NCBI GenBank assembly: GCA_964367685.1
Contig: CAYIYM010000003.1
Span: forward strand, 62,001 to 126,000
Origin: CAUPWF01 sp964367685
GTDB taxonomy: Bacteria; Bacillota; Clostridia; Lachnospirales; Lachnospiraceae
DNA length: 64,000 bases
Direction of reading: 5' to 3'
Made by a program: the position numbers and the translations under genes. The first letter of the stretch is position 1. Each line of letters opens with the position of its first letter. Below the pieces are notes generated by a model that saw only the letters and a list, made by a program, of their open reading frames with translations, was not told where the DNA came from and did no database searches. Positions 44,788 through 54,507 of the stretch are shown in pieces.

Positions 44788-45771
44788 TTATGCTAACGTT
44801 GCCGCTATTATAGCCTTGATTGTATGCATTCGATTCTCTGCTTCATCAAATACAACAGATTGCTCACTTTGGAATACCTCATCTGTTACTTCCATTTCAG
44901 TTACACCATATTTCTCAAAGGCATCTTTCCCCATAGTCGTATGTAAATCATGAAATGCAGGTAAGCAATGCATAAAGATTGCTTCTTCTTTAGCACTATT
45001 CATTACTTTTGCATTTACTTGGTATGGGCTTAATTCTGCTATACGTTCTTCCCATACACTTTCTGCTTCTCCCATCGACACCCACACATCGGTACATACC
45101 ACATGTGCATCTGCCACGCCTTGCTCCACATCTTCGGTAAACTCTAACTTAGCCCCTGTTTCTTCTGCTATTTTCTCACAAATCTGGGTCAATTCTGGGC
45201 CTGGAAAATATTTTTTAGGACAACATGCTGTAAAATCCATCCCCATCTTAGCACAGCCAACCATATATGAATTCCCCATGTTGTATCTCGCATCTCCCAT
45301 ATACACCATTTTGAGTCCTTTCAAGGATCCAAATTTTTCTTTAATTGTCAGAAAGTCAGCTAGAATTTGTGTAGGATGAAATTCATTTGTCAATCCATTA
45401 TATACAGGTACATTTGCATGTTCTGCCAGTTCTTCCACAATTTCCTGAGCATATCCTCGATATTCAATTGCATCATACATACGTCCTAGCACCTTCGCTG
45501 TATCAACAATACTCTCTTTTTTACCCATTTGACTTGAATTTGCATCTAAATAAGTTACATTCATTCCCAAGTCAAAGGACGCCACTTCGAAGCTACAACG
45601 AGTTCTCGTACTAGCCTTTTCAAATAGTAGAACAATATTTTTCCCTTTACAGTCTTGATGTGGAATTTTTGCATATTTTTTTGCCTTGTATTCTGCTGAG
45701 AGATCTAACAAATATTCAATTTCTTCTTGTGTTAGATCTAATAACTTCAAAAAACTCTTATTCTTTAACAT
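44788..45771 (-). CDS. argF: Ornithine carbamoyltransferase
   Basis: This 327-aa enzyme makes citrulline from ornithine and carbamoyl phosphate. The carbamoyl-phosphate motif STRTRCSFE, the ornithine-site HCLPAFHD and the DANSSQMGKKES loop are present. It is the last gene of argG-argC-argJ-argB-argD-argF, 9 bases after argD, with AAGGAGG. The arginine biosynthetic context makes the anabolic role (rather than a catabolic arcB) likely. Confidence 0.96.
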   Translation of the reverse strand: MLKNKSFLKLLDLTQEEIEYLLDLSAEYKAKKYAKIPHQDCKGKNIVLLFEKASTRTRCSFEVASFDLGMNVTYLDANSSQMGKKESIVDTAKVLGRMYDAIEYRGYAQEIVEELAEHANVPVYNGLTNEFHPTQILADFLTIKEKFGSLKGLKMVYMGDARYNMGNSYMVGCAKMGMDFTACCPKKYFPGPELTQICEKIAEETGAKLEFTEDVEQGVADAHVVCTDVWVSMGEAESVWEERIAELSPYQVNAKVMNSAKEEAIFMHCLPAFHDLHTTMGKDAFEKYGVTEMEVTDEVFQSEQSVVFDEAENRMHTIKAIIAATLA

Positions 45772-45780
45772 AATTCCTCC

Positions 45781-46947
45781 TTATTTGGCGCATACAGATT
45801 TGATGATTTCAATAGCCTTTTCAAGTTCATTTTGCTGAATATTTAATGGTGGTAATAACCTTAATTTATGTTTCGCTTTAATAAGCAATACCCCTTGCTC
45901 CATACATTCTGTTATTATTTCCGTCGGATCACGATCAACATCAATCCCTATCATTAGCCCCATTCCGGATACTGATTTAATTCCTTTTGCATTAGAAAGA
46001 CGACTGCGGATAAAGGAAGCTTTAGAATCTACTTTTTGTAGAAAAGCTTCGTCTAATCTTGATAAAACGCTAATGGCACCCGCGCAAGCAATTGGGTTCC
46101 CTCCAAATGTCGATCCATGTACTCCCGCCGATAGAGTTTCTTTTGTTTTTTCTCCAAACAAAGTTGCCCCTAGGGGTAAACCACCAGCCAGCCCTTTTGC
46201 TGTCGAGACAATATCTGGCTCAATTCCGTAATTCATATAGGCAAATAATTTACCGGTTCTTCCATTTCCAGTCTGAATTTCATCAATCACGAAAAGAATA
46301 TCTTGTTCCTTAGCAATGTTTGCAATTTCATCCACAAATGCTCTATCAAGGCACATGACTCCACCTTCTCCTTGAATAAGCTCAATCATAATGGCTGCAA
46401 CCTTATGCTCCCCAACCGCATCCTTTAATCCAACAATATCATTAGGCTCCACGTATATAAAACCTTCCGTTAGAGGTTGAAATTCCTCATGAAACACATC
46501 TTGCCCTGTCGCTGCTAATGTGGTAATTGTTCTCCCATGAAAGCTGTTTTTTAATGTAATAATTTTATAATAGTCTGCACCTTTTTTATCTGCCGCATAC
46601 TTTCTAGCAGCCTTAATTGCACACTCATTACTTTCCGCACCTGAATTAGAAAAGAACACTTTCTTCATTCCTGTGTTAGTACATAACATTTCCGCTAATT
46701 CCACACAGGGTTCTGTAAAATATAAATTGGATGTATGCTGTACCTTGTTTAATTGTTCAATTACTGCTTCTTTCCACACATCATCCGAAAATCCGAAGGT
46801 ATTTACCGCTATTCCTGACGATAAATCAATATATTCTTTTCCCTCTTCATCATAGCACAAGGCCCCTTTCCCCTTGACAATTGCCAAATCGAAACGGGCA
46901 TATGTGTTAGAAACATACTGAGCATCTAATCGTTTTAAATCTCCCAT
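45781..46947 (-). CDS. argD: Acetylornithine aminotransferase
   Basis: This 388-aa class-III PLP aminotransferase forms N-acetylornithine. Visible are YIDLSSGIAVNTFG, FFSNSGAESNECAIKAARK, FHGRTITTLAATGQ, VIDEIQTGNGRTGKLFAY and the PLP lysine in STAKGLAGGLPLGA. It lies 38 bases after argB with AGGAGG. Members of this family may also accept succinyl-diaminopimelate precursors. Confidence 0.95.
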   Translation of the reverse strand: MGDLKRLDAQYVSNTYARFDLAIVKGKGALCYDEEGKEYIDLSSGIAVNTFGFSDDVWKEAVIEQLNKVQHTSNLYFTEPCVELAEMLCTNTGMKKVFFSNSGAESNECAIKAARKYAADKKGADYYKIITLKNSFHGRTITTLAATGQDVFHEEFQPLTEGFIYVEPNDIVGLKDAVGEHKVAAIMIELIQGEGGVMCLDRAFVDEIANIAKEQDILFVIDEIQTGNGRTGKLFAYMNYGIEPDIVSTAKGLAGGLPLGATLFGEKTKETLSAGVHGSTFGGNPIACAGAISVLSRLDEAFLQKVDSKASFIRSRLSNAKGIKSVSGMGLMIGIDVDRDPTEIITECMEQGVLLIKAKHKLRLLPPLNIQQNELEKAIEIIKSVCAK

Positions 46948-46985
46948 GATTGTTCCTCCTATTTTATTCCATGTACTTTCAGAGC

Positions 46986-47840
46986 CTATTTCAGCATCAT
47001 AGTTCCTGCGCCTTCGTCTGTTAGTATCTCAATCAACAATGAATGCGGAATACGACCGTCCATAATTACTACCTTCTCTACTCCTTTTTCTATTGCTTCT
47101 GTACAACATTCCACTTTTGGAATCATACCTCCATTGATAGTGCCTGCGGCAATCATATTATTTGCTTCTGCTACGGTTATCTCTGAAATCAAGGTACTCG
47201 GATCATCTTTATCTGTGAGAATTCCGGCTATGTCTGTCATCAACATCAAATTTTCAGCATTTAACGCCCCCGCTATAAATGCTGCTGCAGTATCTGCATT
47301 GATATTGTATGTATTTCCTTTTTCATCACATCCTATTGTGGAAACGACTGGAATATATCCGTTATCTAACAAACTGATAATCGGCTCTATATTCACTGAC
47401 TCTATGGTCCCCACAAATCCTAACTCCTTCTCTTTTTGACTTGCAACGATCATTTTTCCATCTACACCAGAAATTCCCATTGCCTTTCCGCCCTTGCTTT
47501 GAATTAGATTTACTAGAGATTTATTCACTTTACCAGATAATACCATCTGTGTTATTTCCATGGTTTCTGCATCTGTTACACGTAATCCATTTACAAATGT
47601 GCTCTCTTTTCCAAGCTTTGTAAGCATACCAGTAATTTCTGGCCCACCGCCATGTAACATCACCACTTTAACTCCAACAAGTGAAAGTAGAATAATATCC
47701 TCCATCACTTGCTGTTTCAAAGATTCATTAATCATCGCATTACCGCCATATTTAATTACGACTACCTTATTGTAATACTTCTGAATATAAGGAAGTGCCT
47801 GCGTAAGCACTTCTGCTCGTTCAAAATTCTTAATCGTCAT
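46986..47840 (-). CDS. argB: Acetylglutamate kinase
   Basis: This 284-aa amino-acid kinase phosphorylates N-acetylglutamate. Family motifs are VVIKYGGNAM, VMLHGGGPEI, GLRVTDAETM, NINADTAAAFIAGAL and GTINGGMIPKV. The N-terminal extension of about 20 residues (ERAEVLTQALPYIQKYYNK) is the kind found in arginine-inhibited, hexameric enzymes, so feedback control is plausible. It starts 9 bases after argJ. Confidence 0.96.
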   Translation of the reverse strand: MTIKNFERAEVLTQALPYIQKYYNKVVVIKYGGNAMINESLKQQVMEDIILLSLVGVKVVMLHGGGPEITGMLTKLGKESTFVNGLRVTDAETMEITQMVLSGKVNKSLVNLIQSKGGKAMGISGVDGKMIVASQKEKELGFVGTIESVNIEPIISLLDNGYIPVVSTIGCDEKGNTYNINADTAAAFIAGALNAENLMLMTDIAGILTDKDDPSTLISEITVAEANNMIAAGTINGGMIPKVECCTEAIEKGVEKVVIMDGRIPHSLLIEILTDEGAGTMMLK

Positions 47841-47849
47841 TCCTGCCTC

Positions 47850-49064
47850 CTACGAACGGTAATCTCCATTAATTTTCACATAGTCATAAGTCAAATCACA
47901 TCCCCATGCAAGTGCACATCCATCTCCATCATTTAAATCAATCAAAATCTCTATTTCTTTTTCAGATAACACTTCTTTTGCAACTTCTTCTGAGAACACA
48001 ATACCCATTCCATTTTCGCAAACAGTAAGAGCACCTGCCTTCGATGAAAATCCTACTTTTATTTTTGTAACATCTACCTCTGCCTTGCTATATCCAATTG
48101 CACATAAGATACGCCCCCAATTCGCATCAGATCCAAAGATTGCTGTTTTTACTAACGATGAGCAGATTACACTTTTGGCAACCTGTTTTGCAATCTCTTC
48201 CGTTGGTCCATTGGTAACTGCACATTCAATCACTTTTGTAGCGCCTTCTCCGTCTCCTGCAACAGCTTTACAAAGGAACATGGTAATAGAGTTGAGTGCC
48301 TTCATAAATACTTCAAATTCTGCTCCATCTTCTACAATTTCATTATTTCCCGCAAGTCCATTTGCAAGTATTGATATCATATCGTTTGTTGAAGTATCTC
48401 CGTCCACACTCATCATGTTAAATGTACTTTGTACATCATTTGATAAAGCCTTTTGTAGCATTTTAGATGAAATAGCACAGTCTGTCGTAATAAAGCATAG
48501 CATAGTCGCCATATCTGGATGAATCATTCCAGAACCCTTGGCAATTCCACCGATTTTACACAAGGTTCCACCGATTTCAAATTCTACTGCCAATTCCTTT
48601 GTCGTTGTATCTGTAGTTAAAATGGCTTCTGCTGCCATATGTCCACCCTCACTAGATAATGCAGAAACAACCTTCGGTACTCCTGTTTGAAATGGCTCAA
48701 TATCTAAGTCTAATCCAATAATACCTGTCGATGCAATCAGAACATCATCACTTGATATTTCAAGTTCTTCTCCTACAAATCCACAGGTTTTTGTTGCTAT
48801 TTCCACTCCATTTGTTGTACATGTGTTGGCATTTCCACTATTACACACAATGGCTTGAGCCTTTCCATTTTTACTGTGCTCTTTTGTAACTACAATAGGT
48901 GCACCTTTTACTAGATTTGTTGTATATACTGATGCTGTATTTGCCAAGACTTCACTATAAATTAATGCCATATCCAAGCGTTCTTTATTTTTTCTTATTC
49001 CTGCATGTACTCCACCTGCTTTAAATCCTTGTGGTGCACAGACTGATCCTTCAATTATTTTCAT
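47850..49064 (-). CDS. argJ: Bifunctional ornithine acetyltransferase / acetylglutamate synthase
   Basis: This 404-aa enzyme recycles the acetyl group of acetylornithine to glutamate. The self-cleavage site is the ATML motif in GSGMIHPDMATMLCF, where the Thr becomes the N-terminal nucleophile of the beta chain. Its ATG overlaps the argC stop by four bases. No separate argA or argE is in the operon, as expected for the acetyl-recycling pathway. Confidence 0.96.
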   Translation of the reverse strand: MKIIEGSVCAPQGFKAGGVHAGIRKNKERLDMALIYSEVLANTASVYTTNLVKGAPIVVTKEHSKNGKAQAIVCNSGNANTCTTNGVEIATKTCGFVGEELEISSDDVLIASTGIIGLDLDIEPFQTGVPKVVSALSSEGGHMAAEAILTTDTTTKELAVEFEIGGTLCKIGGIAKGSGMIHPDMATMLCFITTDCAISSKMLQKALSNDVQSTFNMMSVDGDTSTNDMISILANGLAGNNEIVEDGAEFEVFMKALNSITMFLCKAVAGDGEGATKVIECAVTNGPTEEIAKQVAKSVICSSLVKTAIFGSDANWGRILCAIGYSKAEVDVTKIKVGFSSKAGALTVCENGMGIVFSEEVAKEVLSEKEIEILIDLNDGDGCALAWGCDLTYDYVKINGDYRS

Positions 49065-50032
49065 ATTCCAAACTCCCTTATATTTAATGATCTTGTTTGT
49101 TCTACTCCTAATACCATATTCAATGCTTCCACGGCTGCTCCTGAAGCACCTTTACCAAGATTATCATAAAGCGCTGTCAGAACAAATCTATCCTCGTTCC
49201 CATGAATAGTAATTAGCATATTATCATATCCCGACATTTTATCAGCACTTAAAAATCCACCATCATCTAGATTCTCAACATATTGAACCAACTCCGAATG
49301 ATATTGCTTTTGATACACTTTCTTCACATCTTCTAAAGTATACCCTTCACACAGCTGTTCTTTATATAGTCCAATTGTAAGTAACATTCCACTATAAAAT
49401 GGTGCCACAATCGGCTCTAAAATCGGTGTAACTACAAGCCCTGTAATAGCTTGTATCTCTTTTAAATGCTTATGGGTTTGTCCGAGTGCATAATGTCGCG
49501 GTGCCTGATATTTCTGACATCCTCTTACTTGATTCGTTTCGCTAGAATCTCCTTCATAATCATGAATCATTTCTTTTCCACCACCACTATATCCTGTAAT
49601 TGAAATTCCAGAAAGTGGAAGATTCTTAGGAATGATTCCTTGATCTATCAAAGGTTTTATGAGTGCTATATATCCACTGGCATGACAACCTGGAACTGCA
49701 ATTCTCTTCCCTTCGGATAATTTTTTCTCTTGAGACTCTTCTACTTGCGAGAATCCATATATCCAATCTTTATTGGTACGATGTGCAGTCGATGCATCGA
49801 TAATGACGGTATTCTCATTTTCTACGAGGGATACAGCCTCTATAGCCGCTACATCTGGTAAACACAATATCGTTACATCTGATTCATTAATTATTTTCTT
49901 TCTAGATTCTAGGTTCTTACGCTCCTCCTCTGAAAGTGTCAACAATATAATGTCTTCTCTATCTGCTAATCTCTCGAATATTCTTAAACCAGTTGTTCCA
50001 ACTTTTCCATCAATAAATATTTTTTTAGCCAT
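49061..50032 (-). CDS. argC: N-acetyl-gamma-glutamyl-phosphate reductase
   Basis: This 323-aa NADPH enzyme is of the shorter type 2 ArgC class, judged by its length and start IFIDGKVGTTGLRIFERL. The catalytic Cys is in VPGCHASGYIAL and the SITGYSGGGKEMI segment follows. CGGAGG precedes the ATG; it starts 32 bases after argG. Confidence 0.95.
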   Translation of the reverse strand: MAKKIFIDGKVGTTGLRIFERLADREDIILLTLSEEERKNLESRKKIINESDVTILCLPDVAAIEAVSLVENENTVIIDASTAHRTNKDWIYGFSQVEESQEKKLSEGKRIAVPGCHASGYIALIKPLIDQGIIPKNLPLSGISITGYSGGGKEMIHDYEGDSSETNQVRGCQKYQAPRHYALGQTHKHLKEIQAITGLVVTPILEPIVAPFYSGMLLTIGLYKEQLCEGYTLEDVKKVYQKQYHSELVQYVENLDDGGFLSADKMSGYDNMLITIHGNEDRFVLTALYDNLGKGASGAAVEALNMVLGVEQTRSLNIREFGI

Positions 50033-50064
50033 GGGTTCCTCCGACTGCCTCTTTCTATTTCCGC

Positions 50065-51288
50065 TTAGATATTATTTTTCTTCTTCATTTTCGCACCAAT
50101 TGTTACTGGCAACGAGAATAAATTGATGAATCCTTGTGCGTCTGTTTGATCATATACTTCTTCTTCCTCAAATGTTGCAATATCTTCATCATATAATGAA
50201 TAAGGAGAAGTCACTCCTGCATTAATCATGTTTCCTTTATATAACTTTAATGTTACATCACCAGTCATAGTTTTCTGTGTTTCTTTTACAAATGCCAAAA
50301 TTGCATCTGTTAGTGGTGTATACCACTGTCCATTATAAGTAAGCTCTGCTAATTTATGAGCTACTAATTGCTTGTAGTGAGTTGTAGCCTTATCTAAGCA
50401 CAGTGTTTCTAACACATTATGTGCTTTGTATAGAATTGCTCCTCCTGGAGTTTCATATACACCACGGCATTTCATTCCAACCAAGCGGTTTTCTACAATA
50501 TCTAATAATCCAATAGCATTTTCTCCACCAACTTTATTTAAAGCTGTTACAAGTGTCACTGCATCCATTTCAACACCATCCACTGCTGTTGGAACACCTT
50601 GCTCAAAGTGAACTGTTACATAGGTTGGCTTATCAGGTGCCTGTTCTGGAGATACACTCATTTCCAAGAATCCTTCTTTGTTGTATAAAGGCTCATTCAT
50701 TGGATCTTCAAGGTCCATCCCTTCGTGTGATAAATGCCAAATATTCTTGTCTTTTGAATAATTTGTTTCACGATTAATCTTTAATGGTATATCATGTGCT
50801 TCTGCGTATGCAATTTCTTCTTCACGAGATTTGATATCCCACTCACGCCATGGCGCTATAATTGTTAATTCTGGAGCAAATGCTTTGATAGCCATTTCAA
50901 AACGTACTTGGTCATTTCCTTTTCCTGTACATCCATGACAAATTGCATCTGCACCCTCTTCTAGTGCAATTTCTGCAATACGCTTTGCAATTGGTGGACG
51001 AGCAAGTGCTGTCCCTAATAGATAATTCTCATATAATGCGCCCGCTTGCACACATGGGAATACATAATCTGTCAGAAATTCTTCTGTCAAATCTTCAATA
51101 TATAATTTAGAAGCCCCTGTTTTAATTGCTTTTTCTTCTAATCCATCTAACTCCGTTCCCTGACCTACATCGCCTGATACTGCGATTACTTCTGGATTGT
51201 CATAATTTTCTTTCAACCAAGGTATAATTACTGAAGTGTCTAATCCACCTGAATATGCTAATACTACTTTTTTAATCTTTTTGCTCAT
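50065..51288 (-). CDS. argG: Argininosuccinate synthase
   Basis: This 407-aa enzyme joins citrulline and aspartate. The ATP pyrophosphatase P-loop LAYSGGLDTSV is near the N terminus, followed by CHGCTGKGNDQVRFE and NIWHLSHEG. The start at 51288 has AAGGAG 7 bases upstream; an in-frame start at 51318 lies next to the transcription start and is rejected. First gene of the arg operon. No argH is seen in the window. Confidence 0.96.
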   Translation of the reverse strand: MSKKIKKVVLAYSGGLDTSVIIPWLKENYDNPEVIAVSGDVGQGTELDGLEEKAIKTGASKLYIEDLTEEFLTDYVFPCVQAGALYENYLLGTALARPPIAKRIAEIALEEGADAICHGCTGKGNDQVRFEMAIKAFAPELTIIAPWREWDIKSREEEIAYAEAHDIPLKINRETNYSKDKNIWHLSHEGMDLEDPMNEPLYNKEGFLEMSVSPEQAPDKPTYVTVHFEQGVPTAVDGVEMDAVTLVTALNKVGGENAIGLLDIVENRLVGMKCRGVYETPGGAILYKAHNVLETLCLDKATTHYKQLVAHKLAELTYNGQWYTPLTDAILAFVKETQKTMTGDVTLKLYKGNMINAGVTSPYSLYDEDIATFEEEEVYDQTDAQGFINLFSLPVTIGAKMKKKNNI

Positions 51289-51328
51289 TTCCATTCTCCT
51301 TAAAAATCTAGTTTTCATTGATGAATAG

Positions 51329-51357
51329 ATATTACACCTTTATGCATAATTATGCAA
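51329..51357 (-). promoter_or_regulatory. Promoter of the arginine operon
   Basis: TTGCAT (51352-51357) and TAATAT (51329-51334) are 17 bases apart on the minus strand, about 35 bases before the argG start codon. Confidence 0.7.
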
Positions 51358-51358
51358 T
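51342..51358. promoter_or_regulatory. ARG box (ArgR/AhrC operator) over the arg promoter
   Basis: ATGCATAATTATGCA is palindromic and fits the ARG-box pattern TGNAT-W4-ATNCA. It covers the -35 box, so ArgR with arginine would block RNA polymerase. TATGCAT half-sites recur at about 51382 and 51422 and could be secondary boxes. Confidence 0.7.
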
Positions 51359-51448
51359 ACTTTTTTTCAAATTTTTCTATTTTATGCATTTTATCTTCAT
51401 TTTTTCTCCATTATATAATATTTATGCATCTCTTTCTCCTCTATAAAC

Positions 51449-51485
51449 AAAAAAATTAGACTGTCAATATTAATTGACAGCCTAA
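51449..51485 (-). terminator. Terminator after the mutS2-like gene
   Basis: On the minus strand CTGTCAAT and ATTGACAG form the stem, extended by TTAG/CTAA past one mismatch, and are followed by seven T. Confidence 0.85.
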
Positions 51486-51493
51486 ACTGATTT

Positions 51494-53434
51494 CTAATCT
51501 TCGTATTTAATTTCAATAGACGAATCATGACGTTTCGTCATAGAATGTCTCGCCTTTCTATTTTCCACTGTATCAAATATAATTGAGAAATCATAATCTG
51601 GTGGATATAAATCTGCTGCTGATGCAAGAAGTCTGAGGCGCTTATAATTCACAGTTTCTTTCACGCCCTTGATTTGCACCGTTAAATCACCCTTATCATT
51701 TACTTTCTTATAAACAATTCCAACCTTATTCTCAGGACCTACGTTAACGCTGTCTCCAATCTCAAAATTATCTCCTGGTGTTGCCGCAGGTATGTAGATT
51801 TCTTCTTTCTTAATCATACTTGTTTTCTTTGCACTATGCTTATATGTAACTTCACTATTTTGATTTACTTCATCTAATTCTAGTGATAAAACAGCATCTT
51901 TACCATAAGCTTCCGTATGCGCTCTCTTCAACATATGATGTGGAAGCCCCAATCGTTTTGCAATATAAAGTGCACAACTCTCTCCTGCTTCACCTATTTG
52001 CAATTTGTATAATGGCTGCAAATTATCTCTATCGAAATCCATACGAGCATTAACCAATGCAGGCGTATTCTTTGCAAAATCCTTGATTTCTGGATAGTGT
52101 GTTGTAGCAACAAACAAACAATTTCGCTTACGAAGTTCATCTAAGATTGCAACCGCAATTCCCATTCCTTCTGCTGGGTCAGTTCCTGAGCCCAACTCAT
52201 CTAATAACACAAGGCTCTCATCACTTACATTATCTAAGATTGCAACAATATTCGTAATATGAGCCGAAAATGTAGATAGATTCTCTGAGATGCTTTGTCC
52301 GTCTCCAATATCACAGAGTACATTCCCATGCATAGAAAAGATACTGCCTTCTTTCACTGGCACATGTAATCCACTTTGTGCCATCAAAGATAATAGTCCT
52401 ACTGTCTTAAGAGCCACTGTCTTGCCGCCTGTGTTTGGTCCTGTAATAACAACTCCTGTTACTCCATTTCCAATTTCAAAATCCAATGGAACACATACCT
52501 GTGGGTCTAGGAGTGGATGTCTCCCTTGTATAATTTTAATTCTACGCTCCGTCCCAATTACAACTGGTATCGCATTCATATCTGAAGAGAATTTCGCCTT
52601 TGCAAACATAAAATCTAAATTCTCCATAAATTCCATGTTTGTCATTAATTCCTTCATGTGATCGTCTACAAGTACAGTAAGTGTATATAATATCTTTCGA
52701 ATTTCATTGTCTTCATCTAATTGTAGATAAGAAAGTTCATCTTGCAATTTTCTTACTGATGATGGTTCTATAAAATATGTATTTCCTGAGCTTGATGCAT
52801 CTATAACCACACCTGGTAGTTGATTCTTATATTCCTTTTTGACTGGTAATACTTGACGTCCATTTCTCATAACCACAAAAGCGTCTGAAAACCATGATTT
52901 CTTACTTCTCAATATTGTATCTAACTTCACCTTAATTGCTTCTTCTGCCTTGATGATTTTTCTTCGAATGTCCCGAAGTGTGGTAGACGCACTATCGTCC
53001 ACGGCATCATGGCGAATCGACTTATCTATTTCTTCATAAACTTCGTCTAATTCTGCAAAATATGTTCCATAAAATGCAATATTTACATCTAGTGTTTCTG
53101 CCTGCTTCAAATAACGTTTCATACGTTTGCATGCGTATATAAAAGTAGCAACACTTGTTAGTTGTTCTGGGAGTAACATTGCTCCTGCCGCTGCAAGATC
53201 TAGTGTTTCTCTTAGGTCATTCATATTAGAAAGAGGTGGATTTCCCATCGTATCAAGTACTTTTCTAGCTTCCGTAGTTTCACGCATTCTTGCCTTACAT
53301 TCTGCTTCCTTTAATGTAGGTTCAAGAGCGGCTAACTTCTCTTTTGTTTTTTGAGCAACTGCAAGGTTACTTAATGTTTCTAATATTTGATTAAATTCTA
53401 ATGTTTTGTATATCTTATTTGTTTTTTCTTTCAT
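51494..53434 (-). CDS. MutS2-like DNA-binding ATPase lacking the Smr domain
   Basis: This 646-aa protein has the MutS core and ATPase with coiled-coil lever arms: LRDIRRKIIKAEEAI, Walker A GPNTGGKT (332-339), GDGQSISENLSTFSAH, Walker B LVLLDELGSGTDPAEG and ATTHYPEIK. It lacks the N-terminal mismatch-recognition domain of MutS1. Full-length MutS2 has about 780-790 residues and ends in an Smr nuclease domain; here the protein ends at SSIEIKYED after a short KOW/SH3-like part (GDSVNVGPENKVGIVYKK). It is not a truncated gene, as a terminator follows at once. The role may be in recombination or ribosome rescue. Confidence 0.85.
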   Translation of the reverse strand: MKEKTNKIYKTLEFNQILETLSNLAVAQKTKEKLAALEPTLKEAECKARMRETTEARKVLDTMGNPPLSNMNDLRETLDLAAAGAMLLPEQLTSVATFIYACKRMKRYLKQAETLDVNIAFYGTYFAELDEVYEEIDKSIRHDAVDDSASTTLRDIRRKIIKAEEAIKVKLDTILRSKKSWFSDAFVVMRNGRQVLPVKKEYKNQLPGVVIDASSSGNTYFIEPSSVRKLQDELSYLQLDEDNEIRKILYTLTVLVDDHMKELMTNMEFMENLDFMFAKAKFSSDMNAIPVVIGTERRIKIIQGRHPLLDPQVCVPLDFEIGNGVTGVVITGPNTGGKTVALKTVGLLSLMAQSGLHVPVKEGSIFSMHGNVLCDIGDGQSISENLSTFSAHITNIVAILDNVSDESLVLLDELGSGTDPAEGMGIAVAILDELRKRNCLFVATTHYPEIKDFAKNTPALVNARMDFDRDNLQPLYKLQIGEAGESCALYIAKRLGLPHHMLKRAHTEAYGKDAVLSLELDEVNQNSEVTYKHSAKKTSMIKKEEIYIPAATPGDNFEIGDSVNVGPENKVGIVYKKVNDKGDLTVQIKGVKETVNYKRLRLLASAADLYPPDYDFSIIFDTVENRKARHSMTKRHDSSIEIKYED

Positions 53435-53489
53435 TTCTTAATTGTCTCCACTATCTTTATGTTTGATTTATCGTTTCATCTTCACATAA

Positions 53490-53526
53490 GTTGGAGATTC
53501 GCAGATATTATTGTTGAATCTCCAAC
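53490..53526. repeat. Inverted repeat between nadE and the mutS2-like gene
   Basis: GTTGGAGATTC and GAATCTCCAAC are a perfect 11-bp inverted repeat with a 15-base loop. There is no T run on either side. It may be a processed or weak terminator of nadE; I cannot assign a function. Confidence 0.5.
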
Positions 53527-53626
53527 CCTAATACCAGCTCATTTTTACTTGATTTATTATACATAAAATCTCCTTTTCATTTTTCTACAGTATAGTATAT
53601 CCTTTTTTTCTTTAAAAAGCAAATCT

Positions 53627-54382
53627 CTACTCCCAATTATAGTGTGGCATAGGCTCCAATTTATGTCGATTTGCTCGTTCCATACGATCAATTTTTTCTT
53701 TGATTTCTACATCTTCACAGATACCCTCTCTAATATATTTGTCCAATACCTCATATGTGAATCCTAGATTTTCTTCATCTGTCTTTCCACACAATCCATC
53801 GATTGGTGTTTTCTCAATGAATTTTTCCGGCAATCCTAGTACCCTACCTACGGCTCTTACCTCTTCTACTGTCAATTTCATTAATGGCGAAAAATCTCCT
53901 GCACCATCTCCAAACTTCGTAGCATATCCAACCCTATCCTCTGACAAATTGCAAGTATTTGCGACACGGCCTCCGACTGTACCTGACACACCATATAATA
54001 CAGTCATCCTAACCCTTGCTGGTGTGTTAAATGTAGTAACTGTAGATGGCTCTTCATACCCTAACTCTTGTAATCCAGTTGTCACAATATTATTCGCCTC
54101 GGCTACCATTTGACCTACATTAATTGTAATATTAGCTATTTTTAAATAGGCACATAGTTCTTGGCTATAGTTAATATCAAATTGTTCTCCTTGGGGCATC
54201 ATTACTCCAAGGACATGCTCCTTCCCTAATGCTTTTACACATAGTGCTGCCACTACTGAGCTATCTTTTCCTCCGGAAATTCCAACTACGGCCTTTACCT
54301 GATCTCCATTTATTTTAAAATAATTACGAATCCATTCTACAATTTCTTCTGTCCTTTTTTCTGCATCGAACTTATACATCAT
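53627..54382 (-). CDS. nadE: NH3-dependent NAD+ synthetase
   Basis: This 251-aa enzyme amidates nicotinic acid adenine dinucleotide using ammonia. The P-loop VGISGGKDSS is at about residue 33-42, followed by GVMMPQGEQ, the TCNLSEDRVGYATKFGDGAGDF region typed as VANTCNLSEDR, and TPIDGLCGKTDEENLGFTYE. There is no glutaminase domain. Two tandem in-frame ATG codons stand at the start after GGGAGG; either could be used. Confidence 0.95.
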   Translation of the reverse strand: MMYKFDAEKRTEEIVEWIRNYFKINGDQVKAVVGISGGKDSSVVAALCVKALGKEHVLGVMMPQGEQFDINYSQELCAYLKIANITINVGQMVAEANNIVTTGLQELGYEEPSTVTTFNTPARVRMTVLYGVSGTVGGRVANTCNLSEDRVGYATKFGDGAGDFSPLMKLTVEEVRAVGRVLGLPEKFIEKTPIDGLCGKTDEENLGFTYEVLDKYIREGICEDVEIKEKIDRMERANRHKLEPMPHYNWE

Positions 54383-54507
54383 ACATCCTCCCTATTTTCT
54401 ACTTTATTTATAATTCTACTTTCTTTCACTCAAAAAAGTCAATCCCAATTGTTCCCTTTTTTCTTGAAAAGGAGTATACTATATCTATTAATAGATGGAG
54501 GTTCATA

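Noticed and set aside
48085..48522. 145-codon open frame antisense to argJ
   Set aside because: Lies fully within the well-supported argJ gene and lacks a ribosome binding site.
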